Below, piece after piece: positions 6,715 to 15,310 of a DNA stretch of 30,313 bases. How positions within the stretch are numbered: the stretch's first letter is position 1; each line of letters starts with the position of its first letter. This DNA is from an uncultured Hungatella sp. (lineage in GTDB: Bacteria > Bacillota > Clostridia > Lachnospirales > Lachnospiraceae), in assembly GCA_910585435.1 (NCBI GenBank), contig CAJUEJ010000034.1, positions 1 to 30,313 of the forward strand. The letters run 5' to 3'. The notes beneath the pieces were generated by a model. It ran no database searches, was not told the DNA's origin, and worked only from the letters and a program-made list of their open reading frames with translations. Made by a program: the position numbers and the translations under genes.

Positions 6715-7088
6715 TCCAAATCTCCCCGTTCCATGGCTTTCACCAGCAATTCTGCCGTAGCCAGGTTGGTGGCAACGGGTATATTATGCACATCGCAAAC
6801 CCGGATGATACTGCTTCCATCCGGCTCTGTCCTCTTTGGAGAAACCGGTTCCCTTAAAAAAATCACAAGGTCCAGCTGATCCTGCTCAATATCCGTGCAC
6901 ATCTGCTGTTCTCCCCCCAGATGGCCGGATAAATATTTGTGAATATTTAAATTTGTAACTTCTTCTATTAACCTTCCTGTTGTACCTGTGGCATAAAGTG
7001 AATTCTTGCTGAGGATTCCCCGGTAAGCGATACAAAAGTTCTGCATCAGCTTCTTTTTAGAATCGTGAGCAATTAAACCAACGTTCAT
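6693..7088 (-). CDS. mgsA: Methylglyoxal synthase-like protein with altered active site
   Basis: A 131-residue member of the methylglyoxal synthase fold, which converts dihydroxyacetone phosphate to methylglyoxal. The fold signature is clear: GLIAHDSKKK, LYATGTTGRLIEE, SGHLGGEQQ and NIPVATNLATAELL. Compared from memory with the E. coli enzyme, several functional positions differ. Catalytic Asp71 is Glu60 here, Asp91 is Glu80 and His98 is Thr87, while Asp20 and Asp101 are kept (Asp9 and Asp90). Activity is therefore uncertain. ATG 7088 has a GGGGG-type site 7 bases upstream. The gene follows rodA by 16 bp and overlaps dacF by 22 bp, an unexpected metabolic gene inside a cell-wall cluster. Confidence 0.85.
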   Translation of the reverse strand: MNVGLIAHDSKKKLMQNFCIAYRGILSKNSLYATGTTGRLIEEVTNLNIHKYLSGHLGGEQQMCTDIEQDQLDLVIFLREPVSPKRTEPDGSSIIRVCDVHNIPVATNLATAELLVKAMERGDLEWREMYK

Positions 7089-7104
7089 TCGTCTTCCCCC
7101 TTCA

Positions 7105-8226
7105 TTAGTTGTTGTTTTTACGTTGTAGTCCTACATTTAATACCACTCCCATGCCGAGATAAATACTCAGCAAGGAACTGACGCCATAACTGACAAAAGG
7201 CAGCGGCAGGCCTGTGTTGGGAAAAATAGCCGTCGCAACAGCTACGTTGGCAAAGCTCTGAAATGCCAGAAGCGTTCCCATTCCAACACAGATAAGCTTT
7301 CCTGCCAAATCCTTTGCCCGGTAAGCCATCATCAAACATTCATATATCAAAAGAAGAAACAGCGCCAGTACCACCATAGAACCTACAAACCCCATCTCCT
7401 CTCCGATTATGGCAAATATAAAATCAGTCTGCTCCTCCGAAAGAAAATTCCCGTTCTTTACGGAAGCGATCTGCGTATTATTTAATCCTTTTCCCCATAG
7501 CTGGCCGGAGCCAATGGCCATAATCGAATTTTCCTGCTGCCAGTATGCTTCCGCATACTTCTGAGGATTGATCCAGGCCAGAATCCTGGTAGCCTGATAT
7601 CCTCTGAGAAAATGAATCATCTCAAACTGAAGCAGATAGATGAACAGCGCCACACCGGGAACCACCACTGCCAGGACTCCCAGGATCCACTTGTAGCTGA
7701 CTCCTGAGCAGAAAACAACTGAAGCGATGATCACAGTGGTTACCAGGGTTGTGGACAGATTAGGCTGTTCAAGAATCATAACCGCCGGAACCGCGAACAA
7801 AAGCGCTGCAAATCCCAGCACGGAAACTTTGTTAATCTTTTCCTGATATTTATTAAAATACCAGGAAAAGAATAAGATTAAACCGATCTTTACAAACTCT
7901 GCAGGCTGAATCTGCCCGATAACCGGCAGCACCAGCCAGCGTGTGGCATTGTTGCGTCTGATTCCCATAAAAAGCACTGCGGCCAGAAGTCCCAGACACC
8001 CTCCGTAAATTGCAAGGCTCATGGAAAGCAGCCTGCTGTAGTCAATCAGAGATAAGCCTACAGCCAGGGCCAGTCCCACACAGATTCCCATAATCTGCTT
8101 GTTGATCATGGAACTGTCCTGGTTGGTAGCGCTTCCGATTGCCAGCACACCAATCCCGCTTAACATAAGCATATAAAGCAATATACGAAAATTATAGTTC
8201 CGAAAACTGTAATCAAAAAAACTCAT
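7105..8226 (-). CDS. rodA: Rod-shape SEDS glycosyltransferase RodA
   Basis: A 373-residue, multi-spanning membrane protein of the SEDS (RodA/FtsW/SpoVE) family, which polymerises glycan strands in partnership with a class B PBP. Typical blocks are visible: WLVLPVIGQIQPAEFVKIG, LEQPNLSTTLV, the GYQATRILAWINP loop, SIMAIGSGQLWGKGL, EEQTDFIFAIIGEE and the C-terminal NTGLPLPFVSYGVSS. About ten hydrophobic segments can be counted. The PBP2 gene in the same cluster is its likely partner, so RodA is preferred over FtsW. ATG 8226 shares one base with the minE stop (TGATG), so translation is coupled; a TTG immediately before it is less likely. Confidence 0.93.
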   Translation of the reverse strand: MSFFDYSFRNYNFRILLYMLMLSGIGVLAIGSATNQDSSMINKQIMGICVGLALAVGLSLIDYSRLLSMSLAIYGGCLGLLAAVLFMGIRRNNATRWLVLPVIGQIQPAEFVKIGLILFFSWYFNKYQEKINKVSVLGFAALLFAVPAVMILEQPNLSTTLVTTVIIASVVFCSGVSYKWILGVLAVVVPGVALFIYLLQFEMIHFLRGYQATRILAWINPQKYAEAYWQQENSIMAIGSGQLWGKGLNNTQIASVKNGNFLSEEQTDFIFAIIGEEMGFVGSMVVLALFLLLIYECLMMAYRAKDLAGKLICVGMGTLLAFQSFANVAVATAIFPNTGLPLPFVSYGVSSLLSIYLGMGVVLNVGLQRKNNN

Positions 8227-8504
8227 CAAAGCATCCCCTTGTATATCAGGCTGTGTATTGGTATGTATGCATAAAGGGCTGGTATCGTATCTTCAGAGCC
8301 GCAAAAGGAAGTCTTTCGGATTCCCACCTCCATTTTCCCTGGTTCTACTTCTAAGTACCTTGATATGACACGGCATATATCACTCTTAAGCATCTCTAAA
8401 AGTTCCGGAGAACATCCCGTCTTGTCCACCACCAGAAGAAGCTTCAGGCGTTTCCTGGCCACCTCTCCTGACCGCCTCTTTCGCAAGCCAAGAATCCGGT
8501 CCAT
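8226..8504 (-). CDS. minE: Division-site topological factor MinE
   Basis: A 92-residue MinE, the partner that stimulates the MinD ATPase and drives Min oscillation. The N-terminal MinD-binding region VARKRLKLLLVVDKT is followed by the topological-specificity half (LKSDICRVISRYLEVEPGKM), which matches the usual DILEVISKYV-type sequence. It is the last of minC-minD-minE. ATG 8504 has AGGAGG about 7 bases upstream and follows the minD stop by 10 bp. Presence of MinE rather than only DivIVA implies an oscillating Min system. Confidence 0.93.
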   Translation of the reverse strand: MDRILGLRKRRSGEVARKRLKLLLVVDKTGCSPELLEMLKSDICRVISRYLEVEPGKMEVGIRKTSFCGSEDTIPALYAYIPIHSLIYKGML

Positions 8505-8514
8505 GGCATCCCTC

Positions 8515-9306
8515 CTATGCCCGTTTCAAAAAACCGGTCAGCTTGGAAAACAGGTTCCGGGTTACATTGGGTATGAGAAGGGGGATATCCTCTCCTAAAA
8601 GCCGCTTGCAGATATCCATGTAAGCCTGTCCGGCCGGAGTATCCATCCCTGCCAGCGGCTCTCCCTGATTGGTGGAAATCACAATGGATTCATCATCAGG
8701 AATAGCTCCCAAAAGTGGCACCGCCAGAATGTCCACCACATCGTCCACAGACATCATATCGCCTTTTCTCACCATATCCAGACGGACACGGTTGATAATC
8801 AGATGGATCCCCGCCATATCCTGATTCTCCAAAAGCCCGATGATGCGGTCCGCATCCCGGATGGCAGATACCTCAGGCGTTGTCACCACCACAGCCCTGT
8901 CGGCGCCGGCGATGGCATTTTTAAATCCCTGTTCGATTCCTGCCGGACAATCCAGCAGAATGTAGTCAAAATCGTCTCGTAAATCTTCAATCAGCTTTAT
9001 CATCTGTTCGGGATTCACTGCTGTCTTATCCCTGGTCTGGGCCGAGGGAAGCAAGTACAGATTGGGATATCTTTTGTCTCTTATCAGGGCCTGCTTCATT
9101 CTGCAGTTTCCTTCCACCACATCCACAAGATTGTAGACGATCCGGTTCTCCAGACCCATGACTACGTCTAAGTTCCGAAGGCCAATATCCGTATCGATCA
9201 TGACCACCCGTTTTCCCAACATAGCCAGGCCGGTTCCAAGATTGGCAGAAGTTGTGGTTTTACCCACCCCGCCTTTTCCGGAGGTAATAACAATGACTTC
9301 ACTCAT
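8515..9306 (-). CDS. minD: Septum-site ATPase MinD
   Basis: A 263-residue ParA/MinD-family ATPase that binds the membrane when loaded with ATP, recruits MinC and is released by MinE. The deviant Walker A motif SGKGGVGKTTTSANLG is at residues 8-23, with the signature Lys11. Other family blocks are VVMIDTDIGLRNLDVVMG, DYILLDCPAGIEQGF and VVTTPEVSAIRDADR. The C-terminus NLFSKLTGFLKRA is a good amphipathic membrane-targeting helix. ATG 9306 is chosen for its GGAGG site; a 19-codon in-frame extension upstream has no site and no homologous sequence. It follows minC by 105 bp. Confidence 0.95.
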   Translation of the reverse strand: MSEVIVITSGKGGVGKTTTSANLGTGLAMLGKRVVMIDTDIGLRNLDVVMGLENRIVYNLVDVVEGNCRMKQALIRDKRYPNLYLLPSAQTRDKTAVNPEQMIKLIEDLRDDFDYILLDCPAGIEQGFKNAIAGADRAVVVTTPEVSAIRDADRIIGLLENQDMAGIHLIINRVRLDMVRKGDMMSVDDVVDILAVPLLGAIPDDESIVISTNQGEPLAGMDTPAGQAYMDICKRLLGEDIPLLIPNVTRNLFSKLTGFLKRA

Positions 9307-9411
9307 GTCTTTGTTCCTCCTACAATATATTCCTGGTAACAGCATACATGAATTTGCTGTCACAATCCCTAACAGTACTATTGTACCTTATATTTCACAA
9401 TATTTCCAGTG

Positions 9412-10077
9412 TTAATTAAATTTTAATAAATCAAAAAAGCCCTTTTTCATGGTTTTTATACTCATAGCCCCGTTTTCGACAGAAACCGTCATAGGGCCCT
9501 TTCCCAGGCGCTTTCCCTTCTGGGAAAACTGGCTGACCACATCCCCGATTTTCAGCTGGACAGGCGCCAGTTCCAGGGCCACAATCACCATGTCTTCATT
9601 GCCCGCCGCCCCGGCTGTCACCGTACCACAGAGATTGCCAAGCACCACCACATTGCCCCTGGCAGTTACCTTGGCGCCTTTCTCCACATCTCCGATGACC
9701 ACAATGCTGGTCTCTGACTCCAGCTGCTCGCCGGCCCTTAGAGTTCCCCTAAAGAACTGGCCTGTGGTGGCAGACAGCTCCAAAAGCTTCTCATTCAGAG
9801 CCTTTTCACACCGCTTGATCCGGTTGGCATCCTGATCCACCAGGCACAGAATCTCCACCTGGGAATTCTGTGTAATCACATTGACAACAGCAAATTCCTG
9901 TTCGGGAGTCAGGGGCCTTCCGGCCAATGTCAGTGTCATCTGTGCGGAGCCCCAGAATTTGGTACTCTCCTCAAATTTTGTGGCAATATCCAAAAGAAGC
10001 TTTTCAAATGGAACCTCCGGGTCTAAAATAACGGTCATCCCGTATTTATTTCCCTTGATTACCACAGTACTCTTCAT
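9412..10077 (-). CDS. minC: Septum-site inhibitor MinC
   Basis: A 221-residue MinC, the FtsZ antagonist carried to the poles by MinD. The N-terminal domain is KSTVVIKGNKYGMTVILDP and on. After a linker near residue 108, the C-terminal beta-helix starts at FRGTLRAGEQLESETSIVVIGDV and continues with GAKVTARGNVVVLGNLCGTV and the AGAAGN turn. The C-terminal domain binds MinD and dimerises. ATG 10077 is preferred to the adjacent GTG 10080 because AGGGGTG lies 7 bases before it. It starts 65 bp after the PBP2 stop, a gap filled by two overlapping hairpins. Confidence 0.93.
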   Translation of the reverse strand: MKSTVVIKGNKYGMTVILDPEVPFEKLLLDIATKFEESTKFWGSAQMTLTLAGRPLTPEQEFAVVNVITQNSQVEILCLVDQDANRIKRCEKALNEKLLELSATTGQFFRGTLRAGEQLESETSIVVIGDVEKGAKVTARGNVVVLGNLCGTVTAGAAGNEDMVIVALELAPVQLKIGDVVSQFSQKGKRLGKGPMTVSVENGAMSIKTMKKGFFDLLKFN

Positions 10078-10108
10078 CACATCTCACCCCTTTTTCTTTA
10101 TAACTCCC

Positions 10109-10142
10109 GCCGCCGATCAGGCGGCATATATTCAGATATGCC
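10109..10142 (-). promoter_or_regulatory. Two overlapping, mutually exclusive hairpins before minC
   Basis: GCCGCC (10109-10114) pairs with GGCGGC (10120-10125), and GGCATAT (10123-10129) pairs with ATATGCC (10136-10142). The stems share bases 10123-10125 and cannot both form fully. The pair begins at the PBP2 stop codon and ends 32 bases before minC. Confidence 0.5.
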
Positions 10143-13019
10143 TTAATCTCCAATCACTACATTTGATGCCTGAAGGGCACCGGTATTTAAAATATAATCC
10201 AGATCCGTATATCCATAGTACAGCCGGTATACATTCTTTGCAACCATGGCAGCATTGGCAGAGGTATATCCGTAAGGGATATTGACTGTCACGCTGATCT
10301 CCGGGCGGGAATAAGGGCCGTAGGAGATAAACCACGCGTGGTTAGCCCTGGTGTTCTCCTGGGCGGTACCTGTCTTTCCTGCGATCTCCACCTCCAGATC
10401 CCTGAATATGGATGAGTTGGTAACCACCTGGCGCATGCCTGTCTGGACCGCGTCCCATGTCTCTTCCTTGATATCCACATGATTGGATATCTCCGGCATG
10501 CTGTCATCGATCACCGTGCCGTCGGATGACGTGATCTTGTCAATCAGGCTCAGCTCAAACACATTTCCCCGGTTAGCCAGAGCCGTGACATACCTGGACA
10601 TCTGGACATTGGTATAGGAGTTGGTTCCCTGCCCCATAGCCGAACGCTCCGGATCCTCCGTAGACAAGGTAGGCTGATTTTCCGAAATCTCTATGCCGGA
10701 CGGGTGATCCAGGCCGAACATGGTAGCATATTCCCGGATGGTCTCCAGGCCTCTCTCCGTGTTATAGACACCGTTTTCGTCTGTAGACAGGCGGTGGGCC
10801 AGCTCCGCAAACACATAGTTGCAGGAATTCTGGATTCCTCCCACCACATTCAGCTTCCCATGCTTTCCCGGGTAGATCCAGCAGCGGATAGGAAGGGAAA
10901 TCTCCTCATAGATACCGGTGGAATCTATCTCATCCGTTGTGGTGATAACCCCCTCCTCCAGAGCCGCCACCGCCGTAATAGGCTTAAAGGTAGATCCGGG
11001 AGCCTTCAGAACCTGGGTTGCATTGTTGTAGAGAGGCAGCGACATGTCATTATTTAATTTGCTGTAATACGCCGCATCCACAGTCCCGGAAAGCAGGTTG
11101 TTGTCATAGCTGGGATATGTCACCAGTGCTTTCACCTTTCCTGTATTGATATCTGTTACCGTACACCCTGCCGTACAGGGGTCCAAAGCCAGCTGAGCCG
11201 GTGTAATGGCAATTTTGGAGATCTGCTCCAGCAGGAAGGTGTAGGCATACTCATTGCCGTTGGCCGCAAGAAGCGCCACCTGATCCCCGTCATAGTCCAG
11301 AACCCCCTGAGAATAGAGGGCCAGGCACAGTTCCCTGCCTGTGACCACATCCTGATCCACCAGATACCGGTAAATTCTCTTGGTAAACTTTGTATCTTCC
11401 CTTAATTCTTCTATGATAAAGTCCACGATGGCCTGAAAGCTGTCGTCCGCGTTGGAATACCGGCTGGAAATCTCCAGCTTGGTGGTATCCACCCAGTTGC
11501 CGGCGATTCCGCTGTAGAGATAGTCCCGGAGGCTGATGGTCTCGTCCCTCCAGCCCTGGGCCTCGCTGCTTTCCTTGTCAATCTTGTCCCTCTGAATGAT
11601 CCCCACCGTCTCATCCGACAGAAACGTGTAGATATAATACATATAGGAATTCATGTCTTCCGGAAGCTGGGACATGGCAGGAGCCGCCGGATCGAAAAGC
11701 TGGCGCCTTATCTCCTCCAGGATCCGCTCCCTCTCCCCTAAGAATTTCTGATAAATCTGTTTCTCAATATCTCCTGCCTCGTCTTCCTCCATATGCTTTA
11801 GAGAGAGTACATTATTATTAATTAACTGGTAATAGGCATCCTTAATGGGAATCTTTTTCTTGCTGGAGTCCCGGTTTTCCTGCTCTGTTACGTCCCTGTT
11901 AACCAGACGCCCTACCAGAATACCTGCCAGCTGCTGCTCCAGCAGATGATAGATGCCGATCTGCAGATCCGAGTCGATGGTCATGTAGATATCATTGCCG
12001 GCCACCGGCTCTGTCCCGTTCTCATCCTCCATCAGGATCCTGCCTTTAATATCCACATACAGATTGCGCACTCCCTTTTTTCCCTGAAGCTCCTGCTCCA
12101 TGGAGGCCTCTATGCCGATTCTTCCTACGATATCGCTGGCATCATAGCTTTCGTCAATTTTTTTCAGATCCTCCAGCTGGTCTGACTGCACCTTTCCCGT
12201 ATATCCGATAATAGGAGCAAAATAGACACTGTCATTGTAGACCCGGACTGTAGACTCTTCAATGCCCACCCCCTGTAAATCCGCCAGATTCTCCTGGATT
12301 TCTGTCACCGTATTCTCAGAAATATTGGAGGAAACCGTAGTACTCTCGTATTTCTGGTACTCAGTTGTGGACATGGTATACCGGATTGTGGCAATCTGCA
12401 AAGCCTCCTCATCCGACAGAATCAAAGGGTTCCCCTTGTCATCCTTTAACATGTCCAGGGCGTATCTTTTCTCCCCCCGCAGCTGGTCAAATACCTCCGC
12501 CGCTGTCACGTTAGAAGGATATTTTCCCTTCTCATCATCCAGAAGATCCACGGAAGTCAGACCATAAAAATCCCTTAAAAAACGTTTTCTTGCTGCCTCT
12601 GACGAAGTGGTATACACAAGATCCCCGTTCTCATCCATACCGATCTCCAGCTTTCCTTCCACTGCCTCCCCGTGCTTGTCCAAAATCTTAATCAGCTTAT
12701 AAAGCATCAGATTCCTGCTTTGATTGTTGCGATATGCGCCTGTATCCTGAATGGTCACCGAGTAGGCCAGCTGATTGTAAGCCAGTATTTTGCCGTTGCA
12801 GTCATAGATATTGCCTCTGGTACCAGGCGTGTAAACGGTTTTCTGAATTTTGGAAACATAAGTGGTTAAATAATGTTCGCCGTTTACGATCTGCATATCA
12901 AACAGCTTGGCCACCAGAACCCCGAACATAGCTGTAAAGATTATGGCCAGGGCAAAAATCCTGGATCCGATTACCCTCCCTAAAAATTCTTTCACAATCT
13001 CTAAAATATCTCTAAACAA
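10143..13019 (-). CDS. mrdA: Class B penicillin-binding protein 2 (transpeptidase), long form
   Basis: A 958-residue class B PBP, the cross-linking partner of RodA. One membrane helix lies near the N-terminus (FALAIIFTAMFGVLVAKLF, about residues 21-39), followed by the pedestal domain starting TRGNIYDCNGKILAYNQ. The transpeptidase motifs are STFK (Ser676-Lys679), SCN in GIQNSCNYVF and KTG (882-884). Usual PBP2 proteins are about 600-700 residues. The extra length lies between the pedestal and the catalytic serine, in an acidic, helical region rich in charged residues. TTG 13019 is preferred because AGGAGAG lies 9 bases before it; another in-frame TTG at 13043 is too close to AAGGAG. The start lies upstream of the mreD stop, so the genes overlap by 8 bp. 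Confidence 0.92.
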   Translation of the reverse strand: MFRDILEIVKEFLGRVIGSRIFALAIIFTAMFGVLVAKLFDMQIVNGEHYLTTYVSKIQKTVYTPGTRGNIYDCNGKILAYNQLAYSVTIQDTGAYRNNQSRNLMLYKLIKILDKHGEAVEGKLEIGMDENGDLVYTTSSEAARKRFLRDFYGLTSVDLLDDEKGKYPSNVTAAEVFDQLRGEKRYALDMLKDDKGNPLILSDEEALQIATIRYTMSTTEYQKYESTTVSSNISENTVTEIQENLADLQGVGIEESTVRVYNDSVYFAPIIGYTGKVQSDQLEDLKKIDESYDASDIVGRIGIEASMEQELQGKKGVRNLYVDIKGRILMEDENGTEPVAGNDIYMTIDSDLQIGIYHLLEQQLAGILVGRLVNRDVTEQENRDSSKKKIPIKDAYYQLINNNVLSLKHMEEDEAGDIEKQIYQKFLGERERILEEIRRQLFDPAAPAMSQLPEDMNSYMYYIYTFLSDETVGIIQRDKIDKESSEAQGWRDETISLRDYLYSGIAGNWVDTTKLEISSRYSNADDSFQAIVDFIIEELREDTKFTKRIYRYLVDQDVVTGRELCLALYSQGVLDYDGDQVALLAANGNEYAYTFLLEQISKIAITPAQLALDPCTAGCTVTDINTGKVKALVTYPSYDNNLLSGTVDAAYYSKLNNDMSLPLYNNATQVLKAPGSTFKPITAVAALEEGVITTTDEIDSTGIYEEISLPIRCWIYPGKHGKLNVVGGIQNSCNYVFAELAHRLSTDENGVYNTERGLETIREYATMFGLDHPSGIEISENQPTLSTEDPERSAMGQGTNSYTNVQMSRYVTALANRGNVFELSLIDKITSSDGTVIDDSMPEISNHVDIKEETWDAVQTGMRQVVTNSSIFRDLEVEIAGKTGTAQENTRANHAWFISYGPYSRPEISVTVNIPYGYTSANAAMVAKNVYRLYYGYTDLDYILNTGALQASNVVIGD

Positions 13020-13548
13020 TGGTTGTATCTCTCCTACTCTCAAACTCCTTTAATTTGCGGTTGATAAACAGAATCAGCCGGTAAAGAAGAAGTGTGGTAA
13101 CAACAGTGAAAATAATCTCCGGAATCATCAAATGCCGGAAAAAATAAAGGAAATTTAATCTCCCCCGGATTAAAAAGCGGAATACATAGATATACATGTT
13201 GTACGCCAGCTCATTTAATACACTTAAAATAAGAGGAAGGGTTATATAATCTTCGTAATAGTACTGTGTACATATCCCGTTAATATACCCTACATAGATA
13301 TAAAACAAGGTATAGAATCCGAAAGGGCCACTGTAAAACAAATCCAGCAAAAGCCCGGCCAGCACCCCATACCACATCCCTGCCCTCTGCCCTTCGATAA
13401 AACCGAAGGAAAAGGTAAGAATCAAAAGCAGGTTGGGGGAGGCAGACAAAAAAGGGATCAGAGGAAACACACAGTTTTGTATGGTAAATGCAATGATAAT
13501 CAATCCAAGGTTAATCACCGCACGTTTAAATTTCATGCTTATGCTCAT
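13012..13548 (-). CDS. mreD: Rod-shape membrane protein MreD
   Basis: A 178-residue hydrophobic protein with about five membrane segments, of the MreD family that links MreC and the elongation machinery. Family-like features are the N-terminal INLGLIIIAFTIQNCVFP, followed by ASPNLLLILTFSFGFIEGQR and GLLLDLFYSGPFGFYTLFY. The sequence is weakly conserved in this family, so the position between mreC and PBP2 carries much of the assignment. ATG 13548 has AAGGGAAG 6-7 bases upstream; a second ATG at 13536 is possible. It ends inside the start region of PBP2. Confidence 0.9.
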   Translation of the reverse strand: MSISMKFKRAVINLGLIIIAFTIQNCVFPLIPFLSASPNLLLILTFSFGFIEGQRAGMWYGVLAGLLLDLFYSGPFGFYTLFYIYVGYINGICTQYYYEDYITLPLILSVLNELAYNMYIYVFRFLIRGRLNFLYFFRHLMIPEIIFTVVTTLLLYRLILFINRKLKEFESRRDTTIV

Positions 13549-13574
13549 GCTGTTCTTCCCTTCGTCTCCTTACG

Positions 13575-14420
13575 TCAATCGTCAGATGAATTCCCGTCTT
13601 CTTTTACTTCCGTGATGATCAGCACCTCCTGAAGATTGTGGAACTGGGCCGCAGGAATCAGATAGCCGGAGCTTGTCAGCTGGTTGTTGTCAAGGGTAAT
13701 ATCCGTGGCATAGCCTATAAGGATCCCCGGCAGAAACTTGGAGCTGATATTGGAGGTGACAATCCGATCCCCGTCTTTTACGTCAGCCCCCTTCTGAATA
13801 TTGGAAATCCGAAGGCGGCCCTCCACATATAAAGTCAGATCCCCTCCCACGATGCAGGTATCCCCTGATTGAATAGCCATGGCCCCTACCCGGCTGGAAT
13901 CATCGATGATAGAGCGGATCGTGGCATAATGGGCCCCCACATCTGTGACGATTCCCACCAGGCCGCCGCCTGCCATCACATTGTTGCCTACAGAGACCCC
14001 GTCAGCAGAGCCTTTGTCCACCCTGAATACCTGAAACCAGTCTCCGGAATCATTGGCAATCACCCTGGCTGCTGTCTTCTCATACTGCATATATTCCTGA
14101 TCCAGCTCATACAGCTCTCTTAACCGCTGCAATTCAAACTGCTCCGCTGACAGACGGTTATTCTCCTCTGTCAGACGGTCAATCTCCTCCTTAAGCCTTC
14201 TGTTTTCATCCAATGCCGTCTTTAATTTGGTATAATCAGCCAGCTCATCATAGATCATGACCCCCACCTTGTTTACCCCGGTCTGAATAGGGATCAGCAC
14301 ATATCCCACCCCGGTTCTGAGAGGAGTCAGCCAGCCATCAGAAAAAGAGGTAACCCCGATTAATACAACACAAAAAATGGTAAGAATTACCAGTACATAA
14401 CGATTATATTTCGATCCCAT
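13575..14420 (-). CDS. mreC: Rod-shape protein MreC
   Basis: A 281-residue MreC, a bitopic protein that scaffolds the elongasome outside the membrane. The N-terminal membrane helix is VLVILTIFCVVLIGVTSF (residues 9-26). A coiled coil follows (LKTALDENRRLKEEIDRL and TEENNRLSAEQFELQRLREL). The beta domain contains AARVIANDSGDWFQVFRVDK, GLVGIVTDVGAHYATIRSI and DRIVTSNISSKFLPGILIGY, all typical. ATG 14420 directly follows the radC stop (TAG-ATG with no gap) and has AAGGA about 9 bases upstream. No mreB is present before it; its place is taken by radC, and an MreB gene must lie elsewhere. Confidence 0.94.
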   Translation of the reverse strand: MGSKYNRYVLVILTIFCVVLIGVTSFSDGWLTPLRTGVGYVLIPIQTGVNKVGVMIYDELADYTKLKTALDENRRLKEEIDRLTEENNRLSAEQFELQRLRELYELDQEYMQYEKTAARVIANDSGDWFQVFRVDKGSADGVSVGNNVMAGGGLVGIVTDVGAHYATIRSIIDDSSRVGAMAIQSGDTCIVGGDLTLYVEGRLRISNIQKGADVKDGDRIVTSNISSKFLPGILIGYATDITLDNNQLTSSGYLIPAAQFHNLQEVLIITEVKEDGNSSDD

Positions 14421-15116
14421 CTATAACATTCCTTCTTTTTTAAAACTGCTGTAAGAATTATCCCCGATCACCACGTGATCCAACAGCTGAATCCCGATAA
14501 GAGAGCCGGCCTCCTTGACCCGTTTTGTCAGCAGACAATCCTCCCTGCTGGGAGTCGGATCCCCACTTGGATGGTTGTGAGCCAGGATAACTCCTACGGC
14601 ACGGTGTTTTAAAGCCTCCACAAATATTTCCCTGGGCGACGCGATGGATGCATTCACAGTTCCCTTGGAAATCATAACATCTTTTATCAGTCCCTGCTTA
14701 GTATCCAGAAACATGGCAAAAAGCTGTTCCTGCTCCATATGGCGCATATCTTCCATATAATACTGCGCCACCGCCTCAGGATTCTGGAAACAGGCTATCT
14801 CAGATACGGCAAAACGCTTGCTGATACGCCGGGACAGCTCCCCGATGCACAAAAGCTGGATTCCCTTCACAGTCCCGATACCGTTAATGCTTGTAAGCTC
14901 CTGAAGAGACAGATGGCACAAGCCCAATATCCCGTCTCGTGGATAACCTAACGTCAAAATCTGCCTGGCTGTCTCCAAAGAGTTGTACTGCCTGCTGCCA
15001 GTTCGGATAATAATAGACAGCAATTCCTCATCACTTAAATTTTCCGGCCCTGTCCTGACACACTTCTCATACGGGCGGTCATTTACAGGGATATCTTTCA
15101 TAGTTTTTCGCTCCAT
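14421..15116 (-). CDS. radC: RadC-family JAB/MPN domain protein
   Basis: A 231-residue RadC. The N-terminal helix-hairpin-helix part contains LSDEELLSIIIRTGSR and LTSINGIGTVKGIQLL. The C-terminal JAB domain carries the metal-binding JAMM motif HNHPSGDPTPSRED. The old link to DNA repair is not supported, and the true role of the family is unknown; the domain suggests a metal-dependent hydrolase. ATG 15116 is chosen because AAGGAGGAG lies just upstream; ATG 15131 and ATG 15101 are alternatives in the same frame. It is the first gene of the cell-shape cluster, a common position in Clostridia and Bacilli beside mreC. Confidence 0.92.
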   Translation of the reverse strand: MERKTMKDIPVNDRPYEKCVRTGPENLSDEELLSIIIRTGSRQYNSLETARQILTLGYPRDGILGLCHLSLQELTSINGIGTVKGIQLLCIGELSRRISKRFAVSEIACFQNPEAVAQYYMEDMRHMEQEQLFAMFLDTKQGLIKDVMISKGTVNASIASPREIFVEALKHRAVGVILAHNHPSGDPTPSREDCLLTKRVKEAGSLIGIQLLDHVVIGDNSYSSFKKEGML

Positions 15117-15197
15117 GGCTCCTCCTTGCATAACTCTCCAAGTGACACAAAGGGGATGGAAATACTTTCCTTTTAGTTTAGCACAACTGGGGGATTG

Positions 15198-15226
15198 TGT
15201 ATACTGATTTTATAAAACTATAATAA
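15198..15226 (-). promoter_or_regulatory. Possible promoter for radC-mre-min cluster
   Basis: On the minus strand TTATTA (15226-15221), a 17-bp spacer and TATACA (15203-15198), about 80 bases before radC. The match to sigma-A consensus is only moderate, but it is well placed between element A and the first gene of the cluster. Confidence 0.4.
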
Positions 15227-15310
15227 TTTTGTGGATGGGGGCAGGGGCGGTTGGGGGGCAGTATGGTTTGCTTAGATTTGGTAGGGGCTTTCTTTAAGGG
15301 CTTTCTTAAA

